Assembly (NCBI RefSeq): GCF_014638095.1
Contig: NZ_BMFH01000001.1
Location: forward strand, 2,117,227-2,181,226
Origin: Muriicola marianensis
GTDB taxonomy: Bacteria > Bacteroidota > Bacteroidia > Flavobacteriales > Flavobacteriaceae
Reading direction: 5' to 3'
Length of the DNA stretch: 64,000 nt
Made by a program: the position numbers and the translations under genes. The notes beneath the pieces were generated by a model, which saw only the letters and a program-made list of their open reading frames with translations, was not told the origin of the DNA and made no database searches. Positions within the stretch are counted from its first letter, which is position 1, and the number at the start of each line of letters is the position of its first letter. Shown here piece by piece: positions 9,319 through 18,205 of the stretch.

Positions 9319-10047
9319 ATGACGGACAGTTTAGTAATCATCCCCTCGTACAATGAGATTGAGAATATCAAGGCGATCGTGAAAGCCGTTTTCGACCTGC
9401 CTAAGGATTTTGATGTCCTGGTAGTTGATGATAATTCTCCGGACGGAACAGGGGCGGCAGTAAAGGAATTGCAGAAGAAATTCCCGGAAAGGCTTTTCCT
9501 GGAGGAAAGGAAAGAGAAATCAGGACTGGGGACGGCATATATCCACGGCTTTAAATGGGCTCTTGAAAGAGAGTACCGGTATATCTTTGAGATGGATGCC
9601 GATTTCTCCCACAGACCCTCAGATCTTCCGAGATTATACAGAGCTTGTGTCAATGGGGCCGATGTAGTGGTGGGATCCAGGTATAAAAAAGGGGTAAATG
9701 TGGTCAACTGGCCCCTATACAGGATCCTCCTTTCCTATGGTGCTTCCTTCTACGTAAAACTGATCACCGGGATGAAGGTACACGACCCAACGGCCGGCTT
9801 TGTCTGTTACAGGAGGGAGGTGCTGGAAACACTCGACCTCGATTCGGTAAAATTCATAGGGTATGCCTTTCAGATCGAGATGAAATACCGGGCGTACCTT
9901 AAAAAGTTCAGGATAGAGGAAGTTTCCATCATATTCACGGACCGGGAAAAGGGAAAATCCAAAATGAGCACCTCCATCATCTGGGAGGCCGTATTTGGGG
10001 TGATCAGTATGCGGATACGGAGTCTATTCAAAAGAAATGGTTTTTAG
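9319..10047 (+). CDS. Polyprenol monophosphomannose synthase-like GT2 glycosyltransferase
   Basis: A 242-residue family 2 glycosyltransferase resembling dolichyl/polyprenyl-phosphate mannose synthase (DPM1 type). It makes a lipid-linked hexose donor at the cytoplasmic face of the membrane. Visible motifs are VVDDNSPDGT (about 34-43), the metal-binding EMDADFSHRP (about 92-101) and the GSRYKKG loop. There is no C-terminal membrane domain, as in soluble DPM1 forms. A TATTTTTG -7-like element at 9292-9299 precedes it. Only two bases separate it from pyrC, so the two are co-transcribed. The divergent GT39 enzyme is a plausible user of the product. Confidence 0.9.
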   Translation: MTDSLVIIPSYNEIENIKAIVKAVFDLPKDFDVLVVDDNSPDGTGAAVKELQKKFPERLFLEERKEKSGLGTAYIHGFKWALEREYRYIFEMDADFSHRPSDLPRLYRACVNGADVVVGSRYKKGVNVVNWPLYRILLSYGASFYVKLITGMKVHDPTAGFVCYRREVLETLDLDSVKFIGYAFQIEMKYRAYLKKFRIEEVSIIFTDREKGKSKMSTSIIWEAVFGVISMRIRSLFKRNGF

Positions 10048-10049
10048 GT

Positions 10050-11387
10050 ATGAGTAGTACGATCATAAAAAATGCAAGAATAGTAAATGAAGGCACGATC
10101 ACAGAGGGAGACCTCCAGGTGGAAGGGGAGAGGATCCTGAGAATAGGACCTTCCCTTTCTTCCCCGACGGCGAGGGTAATCGATATTGATGGCAAGTATC
10201 TAATGCCGGGAATCATTGACGATCAGGTCCATTTTCGGGAGCCGGGCCTTACCCATAAAGGGGACATTTATTCAGAAAGCCGGGCGGCACTGGCCGGGGG
10301 GATCACCACTTATATGGAACAACCCAACACGGTCCCTCAGACCACCACCATTGAGAAACTGGAGGAGAAATTCCGGATGGGAGCCAGGTCGTCCTTTGCC
10401 AACTATTCCTTCCTTTTCGGCGGAACCAATGACAACCTGGAAGAATTGAAGAAGCTCGACCGCAATGCCTGCTCCGGGGTAAAACTTTTCCTGGGATCTT
10501 CTACGGGAAATATGCTGGTAGATGACGAGGTGGTCCTTGAACAGATCTTCAGCAATACGGAAATGGTCATTTCGGCCCACTGCGAGGATGAGACCACCAT
10601 CAGGGAGAATCTGGAGAGGTACAGGGAAAAATACGGGGATGACATCCCCATCAAATGCCACCCGCTCATCCGAAGTGAGGAAGCCTGCTACCTTTCTTCT
10701 TCAAAGGCTGTGGCCCTGGCTGAGAAAACAGGCGCACGCCTCCATGTGTTCCACCTTTCTACAGGGAAGGAGATGAGTTTGTTCACCAATGAGATCCCGC
10801 TTGAGGAAAAGAAGATCACAGCTGAGGTGTGCTTACACCACCTCTGGTTCTCTGATGAGGATTACGAGTCAAGGGGTACCCATATCAAATGGAACCCGGC
10901 AGTAAAAAAAGCATCGGACCGGAAGGCTTTGTGGGAGGCCCTACTAGACGGGAAAATAGACGTGATCGCCACAGATCATGCCCCCCACACCCTGGAAGAA
11001 AAGGACCAGAAATATTTGAAGGCTCCTTCAGGAGGCCCCCTCGTTCAGCATCTCTTACCCGCCATGATGGAAAAAATGCTGGATGGGAAGATCTCTGTGG
11101 AAATGATGGTCACCAAAATGTGCCATAACCCTGCTATCCTTTTCCAGATAAAGGAGAGGGGCTATCTCAGAGAAGGGTACTACGCTGATCTTACTGTGGT
11201 GGATCCCAGTGATCCCTGGCAGGTGGGAAAAGAGAATATTCTTTATAAGTGCGGCTGGTCACCCTTTGAGGGAACAGGTTTCCGCTCCAGGGTAACCCAT
11301 ACCTTTGTCAACGGGCATCTGGCATTTGACAACGGAACTATTTCAGAGGAAAGAAAAGCGAAACGCTTAACATTCAACAGGCCATGA
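10050..11387 (+). CDS. pyrC: Dihydroorotase (Bacteroidota type)
   Basis: Cyclises carbamoyl-aspartate to dihydroorotate in pyrimidine synthesis; amidohydrolase superfamily, 445 residues. Metal-site residues in order: His61 in DDQVHFREPG (57-66), the probable carboxylated Lys145 in GVKLFLGSS, His177 in AHCEDE, His235 in HVFHLST and Asp309 in ATDHAPH. The first histidine of the usual HxH pair is glutamine (Gln59). I recall the same substitution in related Bacteroidota enzymes, so it is probably a lineage trait rather than damage. It follows the GT2 gene by two bases and overlaps the next gene by four bases. Confidence 0.92.
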   Translation: MSSTIIKNARIVNEGTITEGDLQVEGERILRIGPSLSSPTARVIDIDGKYLMPGIIDDQVHFREPGLTHKGDIYSESRAALAGGITTYMEQPNTVPQTTTIEKLEEKFRMGARSSFANYSFLFGGTNDNLEELKKLDRNACSGVKLFLGSSTGNMLVDDEVVLEQIFSNTEMVISAHCEDETTIRENLERYREKYGDDIPIKCHPLIRSEEACYLSSSKAVALAEKTGARLHVFHLSTGKEMSLFTNEIPLEEKKITAEVCLHHLWFSDEDYESRGTHIKWNPAVKKASDRKALWEALLDGKIDVIATDHAPHTLEEKDQKYLKAPSGGPLVQHLLPAMMEKMLDGKISVEMMVTKMCHNPAILFQIKERGYLREGYYADLTVVDPSDPWQVGKENILYKCGWSPFEGTGFRSRVTHTFVNGHLAFDNGTISEERKAKRLTFNRP

Positions 11388-11794
11388 AAAAGAGTATCTT
11401 CTATGCGCTCATATCTGTACTGGTGTATTCCTGTGCCGAAGAGGTTATTAAAAAACCTGAAGACCTTATCCCGAGGGAGACCATGACTGAACTCATCTAC
11501 GAGATGGCTCTGCTGAATTCCGCCAAAAGCACAAACAGGGCTATCCTGGAGAAACACTTTGAAAACCCTACCGATTTTCTCTTCCATCAATATGGGGTAG
11601 ACAGCCTTCAGTTTGTGAAAAGCGATGTGTATTACGCATCTCAGCCCCTGGTATACGAGGCGATCTACAAAGAAGTGGCAGCCCGACTCGATAAGGAAAG
11701 GACCGCATTTGAAGAAGAGCGGCAGAGACGCAACGACAGCCTGATCTCAAGAAGCAGGCAGATTAAGGATTCCCTGGCTGTTGAGGAGGATTAG
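11384..11794 (+). CDS. DUF4296 lipoprotein
   Basis: A 136-residue predicted lipoprotein of the Bacteroidota-specific DUF4296 family, function unknown. The signal peptide ends in a lipobox (VYSC, Cys17). The mature part is helical and charged, with the typical MTELIYEMALLNSAK segment near 35-50. It starts inside the pyrC stop region (four-base ATGA overlap) and its own stop overlaps the convergent epimerase stop by four bases. The conserved pyrC/DUF4296 linkage is seen in relatives, but no functional link is known. Confidence 0.85.
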   Translation: MKKSIFYALISVLVYSCAEEVIKKPEDLIPRETMTELIYEMALLNSAKSTNRAILEKHFENPTDFLFHQYGVDSLQFVKSDVYYASQPLVYEAIYKEVAARLDKERTAFEEERQRRNDSLISRSRQIKDSLAVEED

Positions 11795-12810
11795 AAGAAG
11801 GCAGAAGGGTAGGTCTTGCGGAAATATTCGCAATAACGGTATATACTTTCCCTTAGATCGGTGAATTCAAAACCCAGGGTGTCTTTAATTTTTTGGGAGG
11901 AATACAGGCGTGGATTTTTCAGGGAATGGACAGTGTCACGAGTAAGACGTCTTTTAGTCCTCAGGAAGTGATGGCTGAACCAATCTAACCTCCACCCCAG
12001 TTCCAATACCCATAATGGGATCTCCTTTTCTGGACGGGGTTTTCCAAAAGCCTCGCTCAGAGAGCCAAGAAACTCCTCGTACGAGATATTTTCGCCAACA
12101 GTAATAAATCTCTCGTTCCGAACTTCCGATTGCATGAGATGGTACATACAATGAACCACGTCCATCACATCGACAAAGCCCGTACCTCCGGGAAAATAAC
12201 GCTTCATCCCACGAGCTGTGTTTTTAAAGAACCTCAGACTGCCCTGGTTCCAGTTGCCGGCACCGAGGATCACACCCGGGTTCACCATGACCACATCAAG
12301 TCCTTCCTGGGACCCCCTCCAGACCTCCATCTCAGCCAGGTGTTTGGACAGGGCATAGACACTCGATTCTGTCTCTGCCCATTCGTTTTCCTCTGTCACG
12401 ATTTCCTGCTGTATCCCCTTCCCGACAGCCGCGATAGAACTAGCGTAACAGAGTTTTTCCACCCCATGTGCCAGGGAGAGGTTCACGATATTGGCCGTAC
12501 CCTCCACGTTGGTTTTTTTCAAAGCTTCCCAGGCCGCCGGGTTAAAGGAGATCATGGCGGCTGCATGGTAGACTCGGGTGATGCCTTCAAAGGCAGATTC
12601 CAGTGAGGGTATGTCTGTGATATTGGCCCTGACCCATTGGATCTTTTCAAAGAGCAACTCCCCGTCCCTGGAATAATATTCAAAGAGGGATCTGGTTTCA
12701 TCCAATGATGATTCGGTTCGGTAGGTAGCCCTCACCACCTCGTTATTGCGAACTAAGGTGAGTAAAAGATGTGACCCCAATAAACCCGTGCCTCCCGTAA
12801 CTAGAACCAT
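11791..12810 (-). CDS. NAD-dependent epimerase/dehydratase family protein
   Basis: A 339-residue extended short-chain dehydrogenase/reductase. The N-terminal NAD(P)-binding motif GGTGLLG begins at about residue 6, and the catalytic Ser and YxxxK (ASSIAAVG, then YALSKHLAE) follow near 120-150. It resembles dihydroflavonol-4-reductase-like proteins and nucleoside-sugar epimerases; the substrate cannot be read from the sequence. The ATG at 12810 places the Rossmann strand directly at the N-terminus; a longer frame to 12867 adds a Cys-rich leader with no family match. It is divergent from tyrS and convergent with the DUF4296 gene. Confidence 0.85.
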   Translation of the reverse strand: MVLVTGGTGLLGSHLLLTLVRNNEVVRATYRTESSLDETRSLFEYYSRDGELLFEKIQWVRANITDIPSLESAFEGITRVYHAAAMISFNPAAWEALKKTNVEGTANIVNLSLAHGVEKLCYASSIAAVGKGIQQEIVTEENEWAETESSVYALSKHLAEMEVWRGSQEGLDVVMVNPGVILGAGNWNQGSLRFFKNTARGMKRYFPGGTGFVDVMDVVHCMYHLMQSEVRNERFITVGENISYEEFLGSLSEAFGKPRPEKEIPLWVLELGWRLDWFSHHFLRTKRRLTRDTVHSLKNPRLYSSQKIKDTLGFEFTDLRESIYRYCEYFRKTYPSAFF

Positions 12811-12857
12811 GGGTCTAAAGTAGTCAAATCCCCCCGATTTATTAAAAAAAGCACAGG

Positions 12858-12887
12858 TTTGGCACACACGGATTTCTGTTATCTTTG
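12858..12887 (+). promoter_or_regulatory. Predicted tyrS promoter
   Basis: TTTG-N18-TATCTTTG is a near-perfect Bacteroidota promoter (-33 TTTG, -7 TAnnTTTG). It places transcription start about 20 bases before the tyrS ATG. Confidence 0.65.
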
Positions 12888-12913
12888 CACCATTCTTTAA
12901 AAACGGTTATCCG

Positions 12914-14209
12914 ATGAGATCAAACTTTGTTGCAGAGTTGAAATGGAGGGGCATGCTGCACGATGTCATGCCAGGAACAGAAGAACACCTTCTTTCCGGA
13001 ATGCAGGCTGCCTATGTGGGCATAGACCCTACGGCAGACTCCCTTCACATCGGACATTTGGTGGGAGTCATGATGCTGAAACACTTCCAGTTGGCCGGTC
13101 ACAAGCCCTATGCGCTCATCGGCGGGGCTACGGGAATGATCGGGGATCCCTCCGGGAAATCAACCGAACGAAACCTCCTCGATGAGACTACCCTGAGGCT
13201 GAATCAGGAAGCGATCAGGGAGCAATTGTCCCGTTTTCTCGATTTCGATTCCAATGCTGAAAACAGTGCGGTCCTGGTTAACAATTACGACTGGATGAAG
13301 GATTTTACCTTCCTGGATTTTATAAGGGACGTAGGGAAGCATATCACCGTAAACTACATGATGGCTAAGGATTCGGTGAAGAAACGGCTCGATGCAGAGG
13401 CTAAAGAAGGCATGTCATTCACTGAATTTACCTACCAGTTGGTGCAGGGTTACGACTTCCTCTACCTCTACCAGCACCACAACTGCACCCTTCAGATGGG
13501 GGGAAGCGATCAGTGGGGCAATATCACCACAGGGACTGAACTGATCAGACGCATCGGGGGAGGAAAAGGCTATGCTCTCACCTGCCCTCTGATCACCAAA
13601 GCAGATGGCAGCAAATTTGGCAAAACCGAAGGAGGAAATATCTGGCTTGATGCCCACAGAACCTCTCCTTATAAATTTTATCAGTATTGGATCAATACCT
13701 CCGATGAGGATGCCGAGAAATACATCAAGATCTTTACGTTCCTTTCCAGGGACGAGATCGAAAAACTGGTGGAAGAGCACAGGAAAGCCCCTCACCTGAG
13801 GCTGTTGCAAAAACGACTTGCTGAGGAAGTCACGGTCATGGTCCATTCCAGGGATGATCTCGAAAATGCCGTCAGGGCGAGTTCCATCCTTTTCGGTAAC
13901 TCGACTTCCTCCGATCTGAAGTCGCTGGATACCCATACCTTCCTCGAAGTTTTTGAAGGAGTACCCAAGGCAGAGATCGGCAGGGAAGAGCTGGCCAAAG
14001 GCCTTGATATGATAGGGGCCCTGGCCGCAAAAACCGGTTTCCTCAGCTCCAACGGGGAGGCCAGAAGGGAGCTCAAGCAGAATTCAATCTCCGTTAACAA
14101 GGAGAAAGTGGGAGAGGATTACACGATCACGGAATCCGACCTTATCGGAGACAGCTACGTGCTGTTGCAACGCGGCAAGAAAAGCTACTTTATCCTGGCG
14201 GTAGTGTAG
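12914..14209 (+). CDS. tyrS: Tyrosyl-tRNA synthetase
   Basis: Charges tRNA-Tyr with tyrosine; class I aminoacyl-tRNA synthetase, 431 residues. The HIGH signature is intact at 45-48 (LHIGHLVG) and the KMSKS loop appears as KFGKT at 234-238, as is usual for bacterial TyrRS. The tyrosine pocket ([20 protein letters not shown]) and a C-terminal S4 RNA-binding domain (about 365-431) are present. It is preceded by its own promoter and is convergent with the LuxE-like gene, 17 bases away. Confidence 0.97.
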   Translation: MRSNFVAELKWRGMLHDVMPGTEEHLLSGMQAAYVGIDPTADSLHIGHLVGVMMLKHFQLAGHKPYALIGGATGMIGDPSGKSTERNLLDETTLRLNQEAIREQLSRFLDFDSNAENSAVLVNNYDWMKDFTFLDFIRDVGKHITVNYMMAKDSVKKRLDAEAKEGMSFTEFTYQLVQGYDFLYLYQHHNCTLQMGGSDQWGNITTGTELIRRIGGGKGYALTCPLITKADGSKFGKTEGGNIWLDAHRTSPYKFYQYWINTSDEDAEKYIKIFTFLSRDEIEKLVEEHRKAPHLRLLQKRLAEEVTVMVHSRDDLENAVRASSILFGNSTSSDLKSLDTHTFLEVFEGVPKAEIGREELAKGLDMIGALAAKTGFLSSNGEARRELKQNSISVNKEKVGEDYTITESDLIGDSYVLLQRGKKSYFILAVV

Positions 14210-14226
14210 CCCTAAAAAGGCGCAGG

Positions 14227-15204
14227 TCAGGTAACCATCAGGTTGCAACCCCTGATATCCGCATTGTCGAATCTCCCGAGAACCTCAAAACCTCCGCCAG
14301 GCGACAGTCTGCCAAGATCCTGAGTGGCAATGAAGGAGCAGGAATACAAATTGGCCAGGTCTATGATGTTGATCCCGCCAGATCTGCCTGTTGGCTGAAG
14401 ACTCAGGGGATCTTCTGTACTCCGTATGAGGATCTTCATCCAGGGAGGTGTCTGAAACACCCCTTTACCATCCGAATATGCCTGAGAGAGGAGTTCGGTC
14501 ATCCCGTATTCGGAATGTATGGATCCGAGCCCAAATCCTTCGCACAATCTCTTGTGCAGGTCTTCCCGGATCAGTTCTTTCCTCCTGCCCTTCATCCCCC
14601 CGGTTTCCATCACTATCGTATTCCTTAGCTTCATGGGATGAGCTTCTGCCAAATCAAGAAGGGCATAGGATACCCCGATCAAAATTGTGGGTGTATTCTT
14701 TGCTTCGAGTAGCCTGAGCTTCCCGGCCAGGTCGGGCAGGTTGTGGAGGTAGAAACCGCTATCGGGATGACCGCTCGATTCGATCAGGTCATTGACCATG
14801 TAGACCAGGGAAGAACCGCCGCGTTCCAGATAGGAGGGTAAGAGGGCCAGGATGCAGTATTCCTGAGATTCTCCATAAAAGCCCCTGAAAGATTCCCGGA
14901 AGCTTTTTTCGTACAGGCTTAGGTCTTTTACAAAGTGTTTGCTCGTCTGTCCGGATGTGGTCCCGCTGCTGCTGAAGACGATATCTGTTCGATCTGTGTC
15001 GCAGACAACTCTTCTCGACTTAAAAAATTCGATGGGCAGGAATGGAATTTGATCGATCCCTTTAACCTTCCTCAAATGGATTCCCATTAGATCACAGAAC
15101 TGCCGGTAAACAGGATTATTCTCGTACTGGTAACGGAAGACGGAGATGGCTGCGGTCTTAAAATCACCGTCATTTTGGATGCTGAAAATACTCTTGGGAT
15201 CCAT
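14227..15204 (-). CDS. LuxE-like acyl-protein synthetase/acyltransferase
   Basis: A 325-residue member of the LuxE/acyl-protein synthetase family, related to adenylate-forming enzymes. It carries the phosphate-binding-type loop SSSGTTSGQTSKH at about 78-90 and a later HSEYGMTELLSQAY segment (about 230-243) typical of the superfamily. LuxE activates fatty acids for bioluminescence, but no lux genes are nearby. In Bacteroidota such orphan copies are common and likely activate some carboxylic acid, which cannot be identified here. It is a single gene between tyrS and the small T9SS proteins. Confidence 0.8.
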   Translation of the reverse strand: MDPKSIFSIQNDGDFKTAAISVFRYQYENNPVYRQFCDLMGIHLRKVKGIDQIPFLPIEFFKSRRVVCDTDRTDIVFSSSGTTSGQTSKHFVKDLSLYEKSFRESFRGFYGESQEYCILALLPSYLERGGSSLVYMVNDLIESSGHPDSGFYLHNLPDLAGKLRLLEAKNTPTILIGVSYALLDLAEAHPMKLRNTIVMETGGMKGRRKELIREDLHKRLCEGFGLGSIHSEYGMTELLSQAYSDGKGVFQTPPWMKILIRSTEDPLSLQPTGRSGGINIIDLANLYSCSFIATQDLGRLSPGGGFEVLGRFDNADIRGCNLMVT

Positions 15205-15278
15205 AGGGAGAATTGGTACCCAAAAATAAGAAAATATACCCCGGAGAGGGGATACTGAACAGTACTGTCAATAGAGTC

Positions 15279-15602
15279 CTATTTGACAACCAGTTTACGG
15301 GTGATCGTTTTTTGCCTTTCGGTTACCTGCAGCACATAAACCCCGGGTACCAGGCGGGAGATATTCAGGGTATTGGTGGAGATGCGATCAGTGAGAACTA
15401 CTTCTCCCAAAACATCATACACGGTTATTACCTTGGTATCATTGTACTCCGAAGTGATATAGACCACATCGCTGTAAGCCGGGTTGGGATAGAGCTTGAA
15501 ATTAGGTATCTCCTGGGAGGGCGGTGAATTCGGCGGTTCTTTATCCTGCCCGAAACCCCAAAGGGAGAATAGCAAAAAAGCGGTTAAGTAAAGTATTTTC
15601 AT
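15279..15602 (-). CDS. Mini T9SS type A sorting-domain protein (copy 1)
   Basis: A 107-residue secreted protein that is almost entirely a signal peptide (residues 1-19, ending GFGQ) plus a type IX secretion C-terminal sorting domain. The domain shows the hallmark LYPNPA near 38-43, the VYDVLGEVV strand, GVYVLQV and the terminal RKLVVK. Only about 15 Pro-rich residues separate the signal from the sorting domain, so there is no evident cargo. The ATG at 15602 is used; the TTG at 15605 is also in frame. A paralogue lies 192 bases upstream on the same strand. The surface role is unknown. Confidence 0.82.
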   Translation of the reverse strand: MKILYLTAFLLFSLWGFGQDKEPPNSPPSQEIPNFKLYPNPAYSDVVYITSEYNDTKVITVYDVLGEVVLTDRISTNTLNISRLVPGVYVLQVTERQKTITRKLVVK

Positions 15603-15713
15603 CAATATTGATTTGGGATCAATACTGAAAGGTATTCAATCATGGCCTCCAGGCCTATAAATTGTTGTGAATCAGAAAAAAATGTAGGTGAAATTAATTG
15701 GTCTTGCGTTTCA

Positions 15714-15738
15714 TCGATAAAACCGTACTTTTTATCGA
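15714..15738. other. Perfect dyad between the two mini T9SS genes
   Basis: TCGATAAAA and TTTTATCGA form a 9-bp perfect inverted repeat around a 7-base centre. It has no good T-run on the minus strand. It could be an mRNA stem-loop or an operator; nothing more can be said from sequence. Confidence 0.4.
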
Positions 15739-15794
15739 GACGACAGAAGGATTTCTGACCTGTATATCCCCGGAAAATTACGGATTACTTACCC

Positions 15795-16106
15795 TTATTT
15801 AACAACCAGCTTTCGGGTAGCCTGCTTATCCTTTTCCATTACCCTGAGTACATAGACGCCCGCATCGAGATCAGTGAGGTTCAATTCTTTTCCGATGATG
15901 GTAGTTTCAATGACCTTGGTGCCCAGGACATCGTAGATAAGGATTTTCTTTGGGGCATTGGCCCTGGTCTCGATATAAACTTTACCGTTTGTTACTGGAT
16001 TGGGATAGAGGTTAAATCCTTCGATCTCACCCGGATTGGCAGGTCTGTTCTGAGCAAACCCGGAATATAAAACCAATAAGAAAGCAAGTAGGTAAAAGTG
16101 TTTCAT
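15795..16106 (-). CDS. Mini T9SS type A sorting-domain protein (copy 2)
   Basis: A 103-residue secreted protein with the same architecture as the downstream copy: signal peptide (about 1-18, ending SGFAQ), a short linker, then a type IX sorting domain with LYPNPV, IYDVLGTKV, GVYVLRV and terminal RKLVVK. The ATG at 16106 gives a clean signal peptide; a longer frame to 16154 adds a non-signal leader and is rejected. The two copies share the motif order and C-terminal sequence, consistent with local duplication followed by divergence. No cargo domain is visible. Confidence 0.8.
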   Translation of the reverse strand: MKHFYLLAFLLVLYSGFAQNRPANPGEIEGFNLYPNPVTNGKVYIETRANAPKKILIYDVLGTKVIETTIIGKELNLTDLDAGVYVLRVMEKDKQATRKLVVK

Positions 16107-16404
16107 ATTGAGGGGGTTACATAGAACACTGAACAAATATAGGTATTTTGGCATTCGACCTCTCGCTCAGGTACTATTCTGATTGAGAAATTCGATGAAA
16201 TGCACATTTATGTCCATCTAATCCACAAATCGTACCATTTTAAGTGCTACTTCAAGCTGTTTTCAAAAAAAAATCGGTAATCCCCATTTTTAAGCGTTCT
16301 AGGACCTGTGTTATAAAATTGTTATGTTGTCGTTTTCACCTGAACAGGGCTTCAGGTTGTGTTAATAATTCCTATTTTTGGTAGGATCAGTAAATTAGAA
16401 TTCG

Positions 16405-17091
16405 ATGAAGAAACAGGACATCAGAATCCTCCTTGTAGATGATGAACCGGACATCCTGGAGATCTTAAAATACAATCTGTCTTCTGAGGGATACCAGGTT
16501 TCTACTGCGAAGAATGGTGCTGAAGGGGTAGCCAAGGCAAAGAAGAAGAAACCCCACCTGATCATTCTCGATGTGATGATGCCTGAAATGGATGGGATTG
16601 AGGCCTGTGAGAAGATACGAAATACGGAAGGGCTAGAGGATACGCTGATCACTTTCCTCACCGCAAGGGGGGAAGATTATTCCCAGGTGGCTGGTTTTGA
16701 TGCCGGGGCAGATGACTATATTACAAAACCGGTTAAGCCCAAGGTCCTGATCAGCAAGATCAAGGCGTTGTTGCGAAGGTTAAAGAATGAGGAAGATGCC
16801 ACTCCGGAAATTAAAAAAGTAGGGAATATCGTTATCAACCGGGAAGAATACAAAGTCGTGAATAAAGGGGAGGAGATCATCCTGCCCCGTAAGGAATTCG
16901 AGCTGCTTTCCCTGCTTACCTCAAAACCGGACAAGGTATTCAAAAGAGAAGTGATCCTGGACAAGGTCTGGGGACAGGAAGTGGTCGTAGGTGGCAGAAC
17001 CATCGACGTTCACATTCGGAAACTCAGGGAAAAAATAGGCGATCATCACTTCAAAACTGTTAAGGGCGTAGGCTATAAGTTCGTTCTGTAA
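16405..17091 (+). CDS. OmpR/PhoB-type response regulator
   Basis: A 228-residue two-component response regulator. The receiver domain has the acidic pocket (VDDEPD, about 12-17), the phospho-acceptor Asp56 in ILDVMMPEMDG and the conserved Lys in KPVKPKV near 108. The C-terminal OmpR-type winged helix ends with GGRTIDVHIRKLREKIG and VKGVGYKF. It is followed by its histidine kinase with a one-base TAATG overlap. A TATTTTTG -7-like element at 16373-16380 precedes it; the 298-base upstream region holds no gene. The resemblance is to PhoB/PhoP proteins, but the signal is not identifiable. Confidence 0.92.
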   Translation: MKKQDIRILLVDDEPDILEILKYNLSSEGYQVSTAKNGAEGVAKAKKKKPHLIILDVMMPEMDGIEACEKIRNTEGLEDTLITFLTARGEDYSQVAGFDAGADDYITKPVKPKVLISKIKALLRRLKNEEDATPEIKKVGNIVINREEYKVVNKGEEIILPRKEFELLSLLTSKPDKVFKREVILDKVWGQEVVVGGRTIDVHIRKLREKIGDHHFKTVKGVGYKFVL

Positions 17092-18149
17092 TGGCCATCA
17101 AACTCAGGAAATCCTATAAGTTTGCACTGAGGTCTTCCCTGTATATTTCTGTATTTCTCTTTTTCCTGTCACTGTTCCTCTTCGAATATTTTTCCCTTTG
17201 GGATTATTGGACAGCGTTGGCAATTGCAATGGCCGTTGTTTTTGGCGTTTCCTTTCTGGTCATTCAATTCAGGGTGGAGAAATTCATTTATAAGAGGATA
17301 AAGAAGATTTACGATGACGTGACCCTGCTAGAATCCACTTCATTTGCTTCGCGACCCATCACCACCGATATGGCCACCCTTACCGAGGAAATAGAGAAAT
17401 TTGCCAAGGACAAACGCATCGAGATCGATACCCTTAAGATCAGGGAAGAGTACCGTAAGGATTTCCTTGGGAATGTTTCCCACGAACTCAAGACCCCTTT
17501 ATTTACGGTTCAGGGTTATATTTTGACCCTGCTCGACGGGGCCATGGAAGACAAGAAGGTGCGCAGGAAGTACCTTCAGAGGGCCAATAAAGGAGTGGAA
17601 CGACTGATCTACATCGTCAAAGACCTCGACCTGATCACAAAACTGGAAGCAGGGGATCTCAGCCTGGAGATCTCTACTTTCGATATCGTGGAGCTGATAA
17701 AAAGTGTCTTTGAACTCCTCGAAATGAAGGCATCGCGCAAACAGATCACTCTGACGTTCGATATGGAATACAGGGAGCCTATCTATGTGAAGGGCGACAG
17801 GGAAAAAATACAGCAGGTGATCACTAACCTGGTGGTGAATTCCATCAAATACGGACATCCGGATGGCACTACAGAGGTCAGTGTGGAAAACCTCATCAAG
17901 AACAAGGTGATCATCAGGGTGACCGATAATGGGGAAGGAATACCGGAGGCTCATCTACCCAGGATATTTGAACGGTTCTATCGGATCGACAGGAGTGGAA
18001 GCCGGAAGGAAGGAGGGTCCGGCCTGGGCCTTGCTATTGTCAAACACATCATTGAGGCGCATGGAGAGAAGATCTATGTGGAGAGTGTGGTTGATGTGGG
18101 TTCAGAATTCTCCTTTACCCTGGAAAAGGCGAAGAAACCCACGGCCTGA
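17091..18149 (+). CDS. PhoR-like sensor histidine kinase
   Basis: A 352-residue membrane histidine kinase and partner of the preceding regulator. Two membrane segments (about 13-33 and 40-58) are separated by only a few residues, so there is essentially no extracytoplasmic sensor. The HisKA box holds the phosphorylated His131 (GNVSHELKTP). The ATPase domain has the N box (NLVVNSIKYG), G1 (DNGEGIPE) and G2 (GSGLGLAIVKHI). With no periplasmic domain, sensing probably depends on the membrane or an accessory protein, as for PhoR-type kinases. Confidence 0.92.
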   Translation: MAIKLRKSYKFALRSSLYISVFLFFLSLFLFEYFSLWDYWTALAIAMAVVFGVSFLVIQFRVEKFIYKRIKKIYDDVTLLESTSFASRPITTDMATLTEEIEKFAKDKRIEIDTLKIREEYRKDFLGNVSHELKTPLFTVQGYILTLLDGAMEDKKVRRKYLQRANKGVERLIYIVKDLDLITKLEAGDLSLEISTFDIVELIKSVFELLEMKASRKQITLTFDMEYREPIYVKGDREKIQQVITNLVVNSIKYGHPDGTTEVSVENLIKNKVIIRVTDNGEGIPEAHLPRIFERFYRIDRSGSRKEGGSGLGLAIVKHIIEAHGEKIYVESVVDVGSEFSFTLEKAKKPTA

Positions 18150-18152
18150 TAA

Positions 18153-18182
18153 TTTGCCCATTTGATGAAATCCTTAGCTTTG
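18153..18182 (+). promoter_or_regulatory. Predicted trmB promoter
   Basis: TTTG-N18-TAGCTTTG matches both Bacteroidota promoter elements exactly. It lies just after the kinase stop and about 24 bases before the GTG start of trmB. Confidence 0.65.
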
Positions 18183-18205
18183 CATGGAATCAAACCTTCC
18201 TTTTT

